Source: Lingula anatina (lineage: Eukaryota; Brachiopoda; Lingulata; Lingulida; Lingulidae). From it: a DNA stretch of 64,000 nucleotides. A program made the position numbers and the translations under genes. The stretch is taken from contig NW_019774036.1 in the NCBI RefSeq assembly GCF_001039355.2, positions 73,311-137,310 on the forward strand. The letters run 5' to 3'. Positions 10,069 to 22,384 of this stretch are shown piece by piece (positions within the stretch are counted from its first letter, which is position 1; each line of letters opens with the position of its first letter). Below the pieces are notes generated by a model. It was not told the DNA's origin, searched no databases, and saw nothing but the letters and a program-made list of their open reading frames with translations.

Positions 10069-11495
10069 TGTATCTAGTTTCTAGTTTCTAGTTTCGTTTT
10101 TCAAAAACGATTCTGGCAACCAGAAACTAGTGTCGTTTTTCAAAAACGATTCTGAGAGAAGCCAGAATCGTTTTGCAAAGAAAAAGAGGAGTGGACAGAG
10201 AGAAAGGCAACCGGCGTGCTACCGCAACCAGGTAACCCTCACCGCGGAAGCCGGGCAATGTGTAACGAACTCTCCTCGCCGTGTGCTGAGACGGAGACGC
10301 CCGCTGATAAGCGTCTAAGGCGCACAAGTAGCCTTCACTGCGGAAGCCGGGCAGGGTGTTTAGGTTGGTGGGAGAAGGCGGGGTTGAGGGTTAGGTTGGG
10401 TTAGATGCCCAAAAATCAGTGTCGTTTTTTGAAAAACGATTCTGGCAACCTGTACGCCGTAGGCAATAAGCGGTGACCGTCTCGGTCTCAGCGCAAGTAG
10501 AGGAGAGACTGTAACAACCTTCTCGGTTTTCGCGGTGAGGGTTACACAGTCATGGTACACGCTAATCACGGGTTGCCTCTCCCTCCGTCCACTCCTGTTT
10601 CTCTCTGCAAATACGACTCTGGCTTCTCAGAATCGTTTTTCGAAAAACGACACTGGTTTCTGGTTGCCAGAATCGTGTTTCAAAAAACGATACTGGTTTT
10701 TGGGCATCAGAATCGTTTTTGAAAAATAATAAATAAAATAAAAAATTATACTTTAAACTACTTAGGGAGATCGGGGGAGGGGGGGAGCTTTTCCCCCTCA
10801 TCATCCTCATCACCTCCTCCCCCACCAAACAACCCCACCTTAACACCATTCCCGGTTCCGCGGTGATGGCTACCTGTACGTCGTAGGAGTTAATCGACGA
10901 TCGTCTCAGTCTCAGCACACGGCGAGGAGAGGCTTCCACGTTGAGGGTTACCTGGTCGCAGTAGACGCTAATCACGGGTTGCCTCTCCCTCCGTCCACTC
11001 CTGTTTTTCCCTACAAAACTATTCTGGCTTCTCTCTGAATCGTTTTTCAAAAAACGACACTGGTTTCTAAGCATCAGAATAGTATTTTAAAAATTCAATA
11101 AATTAAAAATTATACCTCAAACTAAAAAGGGAGGCCCCGGGGGACCCTTCCCCCTCCTCACCCTCACCCTCTCCCTTATTCCCCTAAAGCCCATTCTCGG
11201 CTTCCGCTGTGCAGGCGGCCTGTGACTGGTAGAGGCGGTCAACCCAGCCTCAGCGCACAGCGAGGAGAGACCGTAACATTCTCTGCAAAACTAATTCTGG
11301 CTTCTCAAATTCGTTTTTGAAAAACGACACTAATTTCTCGATGCCATAATCGTTTTTGAAAAACGAAACTAGTTTCTAGTTGCCATCTAGAATCGTTTTT
11401 GAAAAACAACACTAGTTTCTGGTTGTCAGGTTCGTTCTTGAAAAACGAAACTGGAATCTGAAATCAGACACCAACTTCAGCGCTCCTGTAAAGAG
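10069..11495. mobile_element. Nest of inverted-repeat elements built from CGTTTTTCAAAAACG
   Basis: About 1.43 kb of relatively GC-rich DNA interrupt intron 1 of EF1; the undisturbed sequence is seen near 4265-4310. The palindrome CGTTTTTCAAAAACG or close variants occur more than ten times, each flanked by TTCTGGTTGCCAGAATC-like sequence. Two longer modules, CTCCCTCCGTCCACTCCTG followed by TTCTGGCTTCTC, are repeated in direct order near 10570 and 10985 and in reverse near 10150-10210. This looks like a foldback-type element that inserted into copies of itself. Open frames inside it, such as 11074-10562 on the minus strand, merely read through the repeats. Confidence 0.6.
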
Positions 11496-11562
11496 ATGTA
11501 ATTGCCCAAAAAGTAATTGAGCAACTGATATCTTATAGAAATAATTTCATTTTAAAACTTAC

Positions 11563-11720
11563 TTGATTTGAATGTTTACACCGGCGATGTCTATCAGTAG
11601 AGATCTCCGACTAAAATGACAAACAGAAGCACTTCAAGGAGATTTATTGCGACAGACACGTCATCAGAAGATATGCGGGTACTTCTGAAGTACTCAGTAA
11701 CGGGTAAAATTAAATCGGAA
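11563..11720 (-). promoter_or_regulatory. First exon and promoter-proximal region of EF1
   Basis: The non-coding exon ends at 11563 before a GTAAGT donor. The CRE-like GATGACGTGTCTGTCGC is at about 11667-11650 on the minus strand. The 5' end of the exon cannot be fixed from sequence; the conserved block ends near 11615. Confidence 0.5.
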
Positions 11721-13597
11721 CTCCTTCAACAGCGCTCCTTTAAAAATGTGTAAGGCAGACAAGAGTGTCCGATTTGAGAGAGGTAGGTAAGTTCAGATTT
11801 AACGCGACTTTCTTGCTTATATGTATATAGAAAACTGCCCCGTTTAAATCATACAAAAACGGAGTCAAAATATATAAAAGTCAGAAGGTTATTAATGTCT
11901 ACCCCGACAGCTACAAGCATCACTTTTACATGCTAAGAAATACCATGAAGACTCAGTAAATAAAGAGCAAATCAGAAACAATCAAAATGCAATAGTTTCA
12001 CATGCCAGTATTATATGTTTTTCACAATAATCTTCTAAATGTTACAGAAAACAGATAAAGGGTATTTACCAACAATACACGTTCACTTATCATTTTGAAA
12101 TACATATTTTCAAGGATGAGAACTTCATATACTATATTGTTGAATTAAATATAAAAGCTGGTTTCATAAGGTTGTAGCACAAAATTTTGTTTTTGTATCC
12201 GTTTCAATCAACGAATATAATATTTTCGGTTTTTTTTTGTGTGAAATGAGCATGGTGTCCTTAATTGACACCTCGCGCTACTTCTTACCAATATTAAGAT
12301 GGGGGAGGGGGGCATGCCTGTCAAGACCTTTTTAATGGCAACTAAACAATTTTTTAAACATCTCGTGAGCTTGGTTGTGTTGTTCAATATGCTACGCGAC
12401 TTAACTACCCATATCTTTCCGCAGCGAAGGAAGGAACTGCGCATGCGTATAGCTTCTTCCATACAAATCTTTTGAGCGGGGTGGTGGGAGGGGAGCATCC
12501 ATTCTACTAGCACGTATTTGCGCCAAGGTGAATCAATATACTGACTATGGACCCACTGACAGCTTGGGTTTGTTTATTTATAATAAGGAATGAATCAGGA
12601 GTGGAGTGGAAAGTAACACAATGTCAACTTATATGACAAGGTGCACAGTTAAGTCCAACTAGTCACAAATTAGCAGAGCTGTAGAATCGATCTAGACGTG
12701 CATTCGACCTATGATTGCGTAACCCTTCTACTCTTCTCCTTGCGCTTCCCTACCCGCATGACTTTGTATAAGGTGGTCGTCACATAAGGACTTTGATGCG
12801 GCTCTCTTTGACATTTTATTTTTGCACCGGCACAAAATTACTCAAGGAAAACGAGTTCCCAGGCACGTATGCATGACTTGTTTTTCTTACTACCTGTTAA
12901 AGCCTGGAGATTGGTTGGTTTATACGCTGCCTAATTAAGAGCGACAGTGATGTGGACTCCTCTGTGCAAGGAATACGATTCGTCCACCTGATATTCAATG
13001 CTCTTCCTTATAGTAGTATGTAACTGCTTTCCAGCTTCTGTTTTGGTCCAAGCTTCAGACTTCGTAGCAAAATGCTCTCTACTCAAGCTTAATGAAAGTC
13101 CTTTATTTCAAGAACGTGGTCAAGATTAGGGTTCCAAAATTTCTTAATTGCTTTCTTCCCATGCAGGTTTGAGCCGTCCTGTGTTTCAAATCTTTAGGGT
13201 ATAGGACCCAAGATAAGTGAATGAAGTAAATATCAAGCTGAAAAAAGTGTCACGTGACATAAAACTCGGTTAAAGCGTGCATTGCACTGGCCTACCCGCG
13301 TCTTTATTGAGATGTTGCAATCACATCAACTCTTTGAAATGGATATTCGACAGAATTCTGAAGGGCCTTTATTTTCATCGGCAGAAAATATGCTGACTAA
13401 ATGTGTTGTCAGACATATTGTCTGTTACATGTAGTGTTAGCCTAAAAAGAAGCAATTCGACCACCGCACTCGTATTTTATTTTTTGAATTTTTTGTAACA
13501 ATTAGTATTTGTATTCAGAAAAATGTCAAAATCAATTAAATGACTGATGAATATCAACTTTTTATGTCTTGTGATGATGTCTTCTTCCAGATGGGAC
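11721..13597. other. Spacer between EF1 and EF2
   Basis: No gene is seen. It is a shortened version of the standard inter-gene unit. The 3' UTR exon of EF2 begins (minus strand) at 13597 after the acceptor TTTCTCACCATTTCAG. Confidence 0.5.
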
Positions 13598-13718
13598 CTG
13601 AAATGGTGAGAAATAAAGTAGAATAAAACAAGTCTTTTTACAGGAAGATGACCCCGATACAGTTGATATCCGGGTGTCTCGATCAGAAAGGTAGGATTAA
13701 TGTATACTATATCACTTA

Positions 13719-13943
13719 GACCCCATTTCCATAGATTTTAGATCGATCTATCCCTGTGGGGAGTCTCACTAGATTACTGTCAGCTTAGCCGGCTAAAGCG
13801 TCTGACCTGCCTACTAAAAGCTGTAAAGGGGCACTTAACTATGGTGCGCGCTCGGCTGCCTGCAATTTAGCGTGAACCCCCAGGGAGTTAGATCGATCTA
13901 AATCTTAATCTCTGGATCGATCTAAATCTCTGGCAATGCACCC
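13719..13943. mobile_element. TTA-duplicating MITE, copy 1
   Basis: The element is flanked by TTA at 13716-13718 and 13944-13946. The matching empty site with a single TTA is at 20005-20010 (ATCACTTAATTCCCC). Terminal inverted repeats are about 29 bp: GACCCCATTTCCATAG at the left and GGGTGCATTGCCAGAG from the right, both leading into TTAGATCGATC. The 3-bp TTA duplication fits PIF/Harbinger-type transposition. It carries no ORF. Confidence 0.8.
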
Positions 13944-14228
13944 TTAATTGCCCAAGGATGCGTTTCATTAACGCTCACTATGTTTTCATTGCTTCGTGTG
14001 ACTTCAATCTAGGCTCATTACATTATACTTATAAACTTGGCCATCGGACATTTTGGGAGTTATTTTACATAATCTATTGCATATGTAAAACTTTCATCCA
14101 ATATCTATTTATCTAGCAGTATCTTTATGTATCTATTTCAGTTATATTGATATAAACATGGCATACACCAAAAGCGGAAGTTACATATTCAAGACTTACC
14201 ATTTATGGCAAATGCTATTTGTGGCCAT

Positions 14229-16039
14229 TTACTTCAGTATAGGGTCGTACTTCAGAAACTTTAAATTGAAAGAATATTGAATAAATTTTGTGTGTTTGTA
14301 ATATTAATAAATGGATTTCATTCTCGATAGACAATAATTCTTTTCAATCATATTGATATACATGTACCTCTTCGTTGGAGATAAATATGACTGGTTATTG
14401 TTTAGATAAAATCTATCTGAAATTCCTCCATCAAATGTACTTGTCTTTTACATTGTTTTAAATGTCTTTACTATAGGTCATTCTAGAAGTAATTAAAACT
14501 TTTAATCTGCTAACTGTACATATATCCAACTGTAAAATTAAAGAACAGTAGTTATAATATAAAAAAATCAAACAAACCTTAACGCATGTCTCAATGCATT
14601 CCTCTTTATCTAACTGTTCACTTTCTGAAATAGAAAACAAGTCAGACTTCAAGGAGTAATAACATACACCACTGCAACTTGAGGACGACTTGAACCAAGC
14701 CCCATATCTTAGACGATCAAACTAATTAATAACATTTCATACTTTAATAATTTCGTATATTTTTTTTCCTATTTACTCAAACGCCCAGCACCAGTTTCCA
14801 TTTTATGGGAAATCTTACTGCTACTTCAGTTATTTGAGGATTATAGCACTGGTGGCTATCAACACTGTAAAGTGTTTAGCATTTAAACACATACATGTAC
14901 AACACACGTTTACCACCTACACGCATTTAGAAATATGTGTAAAAGCTAAACACGTATAGCTTTTCAAGCTTCTCACAGAAGAAAATGCTAGACACGTTTG
15001 GCAGTGTTACACGTTTAGCTGTGTCTAGCTTCATCGGTATATGTTTCTATAAAAAAGTTTATCACAAGGCTAAGCACATTGGAAACGCACTTCCCCTGCT
15101 TAGTGCGTGGAGCTGCTAAACATAAGGAGCTGCTATGCGTGTGGAACTCCTAAACGAGTGGAGCTGCTGAACAACACGTTTAGCTTTTCAAGCTTCTCAT
15201 AGAAGAAAATGCTTTTTTAAAACATGCTTAGCAGTGTTGCACTTTTAAGACCTAAAAGCTAAAAAAATACACCCCATACATATATAATGCGCCAAACGCG
15301 TCATACTGCTAAACACATTCAGGCTTAAAGCGTGTAACATGTTTAGGAGCTAAACGTGCTTAGGAGCTAAACGTATTGTAAAAAATTAGACAAAACAGGT
15401 GCTTAGAAATGGGTTTAGGGGCAAACACCGTTTTAACAGTGTATAAGACACTCACCATCGACATCCTCTTGAAAAATTGCATAAAACCACAGTGACCGAA
15501 TTCTGTTGTCCAGTTTGACCAGTTGCCTCAACATTTCATTTTCTGAAACTTCATCATTGCCTGAAACCAAAATAGTAATGAGCGCTGCCAATTTGATTTA
15601 TTTGTCTTTTGTTAGTTTTATAAATCATTCTATTATAGCACGTTGTCGATGTATGCTGTTCCGTTTTTTGTCTGATTCGATAGATAATAGGGAAAGTGGA
15701 CAATTTTGCATTATATTCGCGTTGTCTTCCATATTTCATTTTCAACATTCACTTGGGTCACTTTCCCAATGTTACGCCTACATTTTCAAGAGTTAAAAAA
15801 AGTTTTAGAAATTCTCGTATACACTGTATCATGCTCAAAAGTTAAGTAGTATTTCACTGCCAATTTTTGCAAAAATTAAGCAAATGATTAGAGTAAAATT
15901 TGTACAGTAGCTGTGCACACCATTTGTTGTTAACTTGTGCCACTAGGCCATGACAAGAAACTGTCCAAATGCATAAGGGTGTCCCTTACCAAAAACAAGG
16001 TTTAGGTGTGGCACTTGAAGCACACGTATTGGGTGGCAT

Positions 16040-16075
<36 letters not shown>

Positions 16076-17396
16076 ACGGCATTTTTCCAAAAATTGCAAG
16101 AATACAACTTGTAGGAATTTTAGATGGTGTCGGAAAATAGCAGGAAAATAACAGGAAGCCATGCAGCTGTTAGACAGTAAAGATTAGCAGCAAATCCAGT
16201 ATCAAGGCAGCCTGCATGGTCAGTTGCAAATGACGTCAAACGAGCCACGTGGGGTACATGCCTCGTTTTGGTCAAGTCAGGTTGACAAATGCAAGGGATA
16301 CCAGGCAACTGATTTTAACAGGGAGGTACGTTTTGCTGAGAATACTTTTTACCTACATAGGTTCTATGTATGCTTTTTAAAAGTATCATTTGCCAATAAA
16401 ATCATGAGCATTATCAAAATGCTTTTTAAAAGTATCATTTGCCAATAAAATCATGAGCATTATCAAAATGCATTGTTTGTTGTATATCCTTAAAAGAAAT
16501 GTCCATCTCAAATAAAATATTTCAAGAACACGAAAGAAAATGTCACATCCTCAATGTAACACTCCCATTTCAAATGATGACGCGGTACCAGAATAATTCA
16601 AGATACTGTTGAACTTATGAGCATCAGTGTATGTCGTGATTTGTCAATAGCTTTTGTCAGCGCAGCGGAAATTTTGTCTTGACGAGTTTCAAATACTCCA
16701 TAATGTGAACTATACAAAATACAGCCTGGTTGCAGGGGAACTAATACATGTAGAATAATTACATGTACATGTCATTTTTTTGGCATTATAAGAAACTTGC
16801 ATGATACATTGTAATGTTATTCGTTTCGTGTTACAAATTTCAACTGATGCTGAACTGTCAATACTGTTCCGGATAAGTTATGCTGAAACTTACGGCCAGG
16901 ATCCATCCGAGCCGATGTTACACGCCATTCCAGTTTATTGATGATACCATCGTTATTGATATCTGCGGTATCGCAGAGATACTGCCCAATCTCTCTCGTT
17001 GTTAGCTGTGGCAGTGTGCCATTTACAGGAGCACAATAACTGAAACAATGTAAATTAAAACTCAAATAAACTCTCTCTCCCTCTCTCTCCCTCTCTCTCT
17101 CTGAAGGGTGTTTGCAATAATTGTGTTGTGTTTATGGATGTGATTGAAGGATCAAAAGAAGTATTCATTCAAGTATCAGCAGAAATAGCTCATGGAATTT
17201 AATTAATCATACACTGTTATAAGTTGTTTTAACATATATAATATTAAAATATCTAACAGATTCACCCTATATATTGTCAATCGTTTATTGATAATTACGT
17301 TATCCTGAGTCAATGATCTCAATGATCTAATCCCTAAAACATGTATTTAAAAACATTCCAGTGGAACCAAGGACAACGACATGCAGAGGGAGAGGG

Positions 17397-17428
<32 letters not shown>

Positions 17429-17541
17429 CGGTGGGAGGAGGTAGAGAGGGAATGAGAGAGGTTTCAGCTAATCACTAGTACTTACATGTTTGTCACCATG
17501 GAGACAACAGAAAAGGTCACTGTCATCACGTGGAACTTCAT
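14229..17541 (-). CDS. EF2: EF-hand gene with one calcium loop deleted
   Basis: The exons are 17541-17486, 17039-16894, 15560-15456, 14624-14578 and 14258-14229, giving 127 residues. Exon 3 is 105 bp, not 165. Alignment with EF3 shows that exactly 60 bp are gone between TTTTTCAAGA and GGATGTCGATG, which removes loop 3 and its following helix in frame and leaves I-F-Q-E-D-V-D. Loop 1 (DINNDGIINKLE) is intact. Loop 2 (D-P-G-R-N-D-E-V-S-E-N-E) and loop 4 (D-V-D-E-S-E-Q-L-D-K-E-E, Glu at position 6) are weaker. One Lys codon of the last exon is also missing. The exon 4 donor is GTTTGT, poorer than in the other loci. The reading frame stays open, so this may be a changed protein or an early pseudogene. 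Confidence 0.75.
14862..15442. mobile_element. DNA transposon-like insertion rich in GCTAAACACGT motifs
   Basis: It is inserted in the intron between exons 3 and 4 of EF2; EF3 shows the uninterrupted site at 20950-20975. The ends are ACACTGTAAAGTGTTTAGC and, reversed, ACACTGTTAAAACGGTGTTTG, a gapped inverted repeat. Between them the words TAAACACGT, ACGTTTAGC and GAGCTGCTAAAC recur many times in both directions, and TTTTCAAGCTTCTCA-AGAAGAAAATGC occurs twice (near 14960 and 15185). It has no ORF. Confidence 0.6.
16042..16072. repeat. (TG)n microsatellite
   Basis: About 15 TG units in the intron between exons 2 and 3 of EF2. Confidence 0.9.
16371..16468. repeat. 49-bp tandem duplication
   Basis: Two identical adjacent copies (16371-16419 and 16420-16468) lie in an EF2 intron. 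Other loci have a single copy. Confidence 0.9.
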
Positions 17542-18316
17542 CTTCTGCAATGTGTGCTACTTTAATATAAATTATTCACCATAGTAACCCTGGCAAATAG
17601 ATGAAAGTACAACGAGACAACTAAAATGTTTTCTGTGTATTTAGAATTGACTACTAGGTCTTTTAGTCGCCAATCGCACCTCAAAGGGACCGTGATCAAA
17701 GAAACAAACATAGAACCATCCTCCCTTTACCAATTTTCTATTAGCTACCTACTATTATTCAGTCTTATTCTAAAATCTAAATAAATTTCTAACTGAACAA
17801 CAATTATGGGAAGATTTTAAAGCTATTGGTAATAATGTCTTTCAACACCTTTAGGGTACTGGTATATTATAGTCTGTCGAAATGGGAAAAAAAGTATTGA
17901 CTCTAGATAATAGGAATCCTGTATACAGGCCATTTAACTTGTACGAATCATGGTGGAAGCAGGTATACAACGCATACGGTAACCTGATCTGCTTTATCAC
18001 AAAAGATAAAAATCCCCAAATAATCATTTTTATGAATATGAGTCGAAGCGTTGCGAAGTTATGAATTGATAAAAATTGAAATATCGTTAAAATGAGCATG
18101 TTCTCTATGTAAAATGTTTCCGTGTAAAATACTTTTAAATGGTATCATTGGATAATTCAAAAGCACAGAAAAAGATGCTGAAGTATCAGCTGAGACATTC
18201 ATGTCATCCTTACCAGACACTCGAGTCGTAATGTTACATTAACATTAGGTTATGTAAGCGTAACACATAGAAAAGCAAGTGATGTCAAATAGCAATAATC
18301 TCATTTCAAAACTTAC

Positions 18317-18470
18317 TTGATTTATTTATGTAAACACCAGCGATGTCTATCAGTGGAAAACTCCCACTAAGATGTCAAACAGAAGTGCACCTCTTTTTCA
18401 AGGGCGTTTATAACGTTAGCTGTGCGATTATGCCATCAGCAGACATACGGGCAGTGACGCGTGAAAGTGA
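18317..18470 (-). promoter_or_regulatory. First exon and promoter-proximal region of EF2
   Basis: The donor GTAAGT precedes 18317. The conserved upstream block is altered: the CRE-like site reads GATGGCATAATCGC rather than GATGACGTG, so this copy has probably lost that element. Confidence 0.45.
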
Positions 18471-18472
18471 CT

Positions 18473-19178
18473 TAGACTCCCGCGACAAGGTTATTTTAAG
18501 TTGCCTCCGGATTAAGCACGCTTGCTCCGCAAGGCGTCGCCTGTGGAGGTGGAGGCACAGCCCATATGGTTACTTTGGCAAAAGTGACAGGTACTTCCAA
18601 ACATTTTCCATAACTGTGATTATTTCTCATTCTATTCACAAATTTGATATTTACGGCACTGGTAAATAAACAGTAAAAACATCACAGAACGTGTGTACAC
18701 AAGATATTTCTACAAGTATCCTCATTCATCAGGCAGGAAACTTCAGAATGTACTACTAGTACTCAATAAATGTAAAATTTTGTACAAGGGAAAGTCTGCG
18801 TACTGAAACGGCAGTGTTACATTACACTGCCACCAACCTAAAACTGAATGGACACAGAGAGAACAAAGTGAGTCTCCCTCCCATTAAATAAATAAATAAA
18901 TAAATAACAGATACTGTCATTCTTAATACTAAAAAAACAGTAACACCTTGCAGCCTTCACTGCCTAACTATTTGCGGACAATTTTCTAGACTCTTTTTAC
19001 TTTTGATGAGGCATAGATGCAAGGATTGCAAGTGCATTGTGGAGGTCCCTTTTGTCATATATATATGTGCCACACACAATGTACATATCGCGATTCACAT
19101 CACAGCGGCGGTTTAGGCCAATCTGTGTCAAACTTAGTAAGTAACCTGGTAACCTGGTAACTTATACGAACCATATGG
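18473..19178. other. Unique sequence replacing part of the standard spacer
   Basis: Similarity to the other loci stops near 18473 and resumes near 19178. Between them is about 700 bp with an (AAAT)n run at 18884-18906 and no recognisable gene or terminal repeats. Spacer sequence then continues to the EF3 3' UTR exon acceptor at 19885-19887. Confidence 0.4.
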
Positions 19179-20297
19179 TTGTCAGGCAACCAAACTTGAC
19201 TTGTTTTTCTTACTACCTGTATAAGCTTGTAGATTTGTTTGTCTAATTTGCATCCTAATTACGGGTGAAAGTGATGTAGACTCCTCTATGTAAGGAATAC
19301 GATTCCTCCAGATATTCAATGCTCTTCCTTATAGTTGTGTGTAACTGCTTTCCAACTTCTGTTTTGGTCCAAGCTTCAGGTTTTGTAGCAAATGCTCTCT
19401 ACTCAAGCCTATTGTAAGGCCTTTATTTCAAGAATGTGCTCAAGGTTAGGGTTCCAAAATTTCTGAATTGCTTTCTTCTCAGGTTTGAACCGTCCTGTGT
19501 TTCAAATATTTAGGTATAGGACCCAAGATATGTGAATGAAGTAAGCTTAATAAAGTGTGACATAAAATTCGGGTAAAGTTTACATTGCAATGGCTTAGCC
19601 ACGTATTTATTGAGGTGTCGTTGCAATCACATTAACACTCTGAAATGAAAAGGATATTTGGCAGAATTCTGTCATTTTCATCTGCAGAAATTATGCTGAC
19701 TAAATGTGTTGTCGGACACATTGTTTGTTAGCCTTGGGTTCAGAATATTTCAAATATCTAAAAAGAAGCAATTTAAGCACCACACCCGTACTTTATTTCG
19801 TGATTTCAAAAATGTCAAATTCAATTAAATGAGTAATAAATATATATTTTTCATCTTGTGATGATGTCTTTTTCCAGATGGGATCTGGAATGGACAGAAA
19901 TAAAGTAGCATGAAATAAGTCTATTTTTCACAAGAAGACGACCCCGATATATTTGATATCCGGATGTCTCGGTCAGAAAGATAGGATTAACGAATACCAT
20001 ATCACTTAATTCCCCAAAGATTCGTTTCATTAACGCTCACTATGTTTTCATTGCTTGGTATGAATTCAATCCAGGCTTATTACATTATACTTATAAACTT
20101 GGTCATTGAACATTTGGGGAGTCCTTTCTTCCCATATTTTACATAAGCTATTGCATAGGTAAAATTTCAACCAATATCTTTTTCTCTTATCTATGTCTAT
20201 CTATCTCAATTATATTGGTACAAACATGCCCATACACCAAACACGGATATCACATATTCAAAACTTACCATTTATGGCAAATACTGTTTGCGGCCAT

Positions 20298-22248
20298 TTA
20301 CTTCAGCGTAGGGTCGTACTTCTTCAAAAACTTCAAATTGAAAGAATATTGAATGAATTTTATGTGTTTGTTATATAAATAAATGGATTTCATTTACAAT
20401 GGACAATAATGTTTTCAAACACTTTAATATACTTCTTCGTTGGAGATAAATATGTCTGGTAATTGTTTATATCTTCCCCAAATGTTCTTGTCTTTTACAT
20501 TTTTCAAAAATGTTTTTGTTATGCCTTTTGGTTAAGTCAGGAATTTAATTCCTACTATATGCCATTCGAGATGTAATTAAAACCTTTTAATAAAGCTATT
20601 TGTACATATATCCAACTGTAAAATAAAAAGAAATGGTATTGTTTTTATAGTAGTTATTACATCAAATAATCAAGCAGACCTTTACACATGCCTCAATGCA
20701 TTCCTCTTTCTCTAACTGTCCATTTTCTGAAATAGAATACAAGCCAGGCTCAAGGTGTAATAACATAGACCACCACAACTTAAGGACGACTTGAACCAAG
20801 CAACGTCTTAAGCGATCAAACTAAAACATGAATACAATTTAATACTTTTCTAAATGCATATATATTTGGTCTTATTTACTTAAACGCGCAGCACCAACTG
20901 CCAGTTTAAGTAAATTGTCCTACTGCTACATCAGTTATTTAAGGAATACAGCACTGGTGGCTATTTATAAGACACTCACCATCGACATCCAGAGTCAATA
21001 TCTGGGATCCGTCGTGCTCTGTCAAAACTCCATCCTTGTCCACATCACTTTCTCGAAAAATTGCATGAGACCACAGAGGCCGAATTCTGTCGTCCAGTTT
21101 GACTAGCATCCTCAACATTTCACTTTCTGTAACTTCATCATTGTCTGAAACCGACACAGTAATGAACACTGTCAATTTATTTGTCTTTTATTTGAATTAA
21201 AGGTTTTTCTATTAGAGCACGTTGTCGATGTATGCTGTTCCATTTTATGTCTGATTCTATCGAGAATCGAGAACGTGAACAAGTTTTGCATTATATCTTA
21301 CTGTCTTCCACATCTCATATTTAACATTCACTGGGGGAACTTTTTCAATATTTAGCCTACATTTTCAGGAGTTCAAAAAGTTTTGGAAATTCTCGTATAC
21401 ACTGCATCATGCCACAAGGTTAAGTACTGTAGTATTTCATTTTCAATTTTTGCAAAAAATAAAGCAAATACTAGAAGTAAAATATGTACAGTAGCTGTGC
21501 ATGCCATTTTTTTAAACTTGCACCACTAGGCCAAGACAAGAAACTGTCCAAATGAGTATAAAATGCATAGGGGTATGTATATTGCACTTTTCCCAAAAAT
21601 GCAAGAAGACAGCTAGTAGGATTTTAGATGGTGTCAGAAAATAACAGGAAGCCATCAAGCTGGACTTTGTACATGCATCTGTCATGCAGAAGAGAATTGC
21701 AGAAAAACCCTGGTATCAAGGCAGCCTGCCCAGTTACAAAATGACTTCAAATGAACCATGTTAGGTACAGGCCTCGTTTTGGTCAAATCAGGTTGAAAAA
21801 TGCAAGGGGTTTGAAACTTACGGTCAGTATCCATTCTGGCAGATGTAGCAATCCATTCCAGCTTAGTGATGATACCATCGTTATTGGTGTCCGCGGCATC
21901 ACAAAGATACTTTCCAATCTCTCTCGCTGTTAGCTGAGGCTTTGTGCCATTGACAGGAACACAATAACTAAAATTCAAATAATCTTTCAGAACCTAGGGT
22001 ATTTGCAATTATCGTGTTGTGTTCATGAATGTGAATGGGGGGTGGGGGGGAGGGTCAAAAGAAGTATCCATAAATGATAAACAGAAATAGCTTTTGAGTT
22101 TTAATTCATCATTCACTGTTATAAGCTGTTAATTTATAACAGGTTCACCTTAATCATTAATTGTTAACTATTTAATGATTATTAAGTTATCCTGAGCCAG
22201 TGATCTAGTCCCTAAAAAGGATTCCAGTGAAGCCAAGGACAACGACAT

Positions 22249-22294
<46 letters not shown>

Positions 22295-22384
22295 AGGGAG
22301 AGGGCTTAGCATGTTCATTAATACTTACATGTTTGTCACCATTGAAACAACAGACCAGATCACTGTCATCACGTGGAACCTCAT
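20298..22384 (-). CDS. EF3: secreted four-EF-hand protein
   Basis: The exons are 22384-22329, 21967-21822, 21144-20980, 20726-20680 and 20330-20298, giving 148 residues. The leader is MRFHVMTVIWSVVSMVTN. The loops are DTNNDGIITKLE, the split loop D-T-D-H-N-D-E-V-T-E-S-E, DVDKDGVLTEHD and the split loop D-V-D-E-N-G-Q-L-E-K-E-E. All four cysteines are present (21, 41, 132, 136). The C-terminus reads K-K-Y-D-P-T-L-K. It is the closest intact relative of EF2 and serves as the reference for its deletion. The first intron phase, the AT|T junction and the last-exon length match the family. Confidence 0.88.
22249..22300. repeat. (GA)n microsatellite in the second intron of EF3
   Basis: Same position relative to the signal-peptide exon donor as in the other loci. 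Confidence 0.9.

Noticed and set aside
10562-11074. 170-codon minus-strand frame
   Set aside because: It is built entirely from the inverted-repeat modules; the same modules on the other strand give other frames of similar length.
15506-15796. 96-codon plus-strand frame
   Set aside because: It is the antisense of EF2 exon 3 plus intron and is not kept in EF3.
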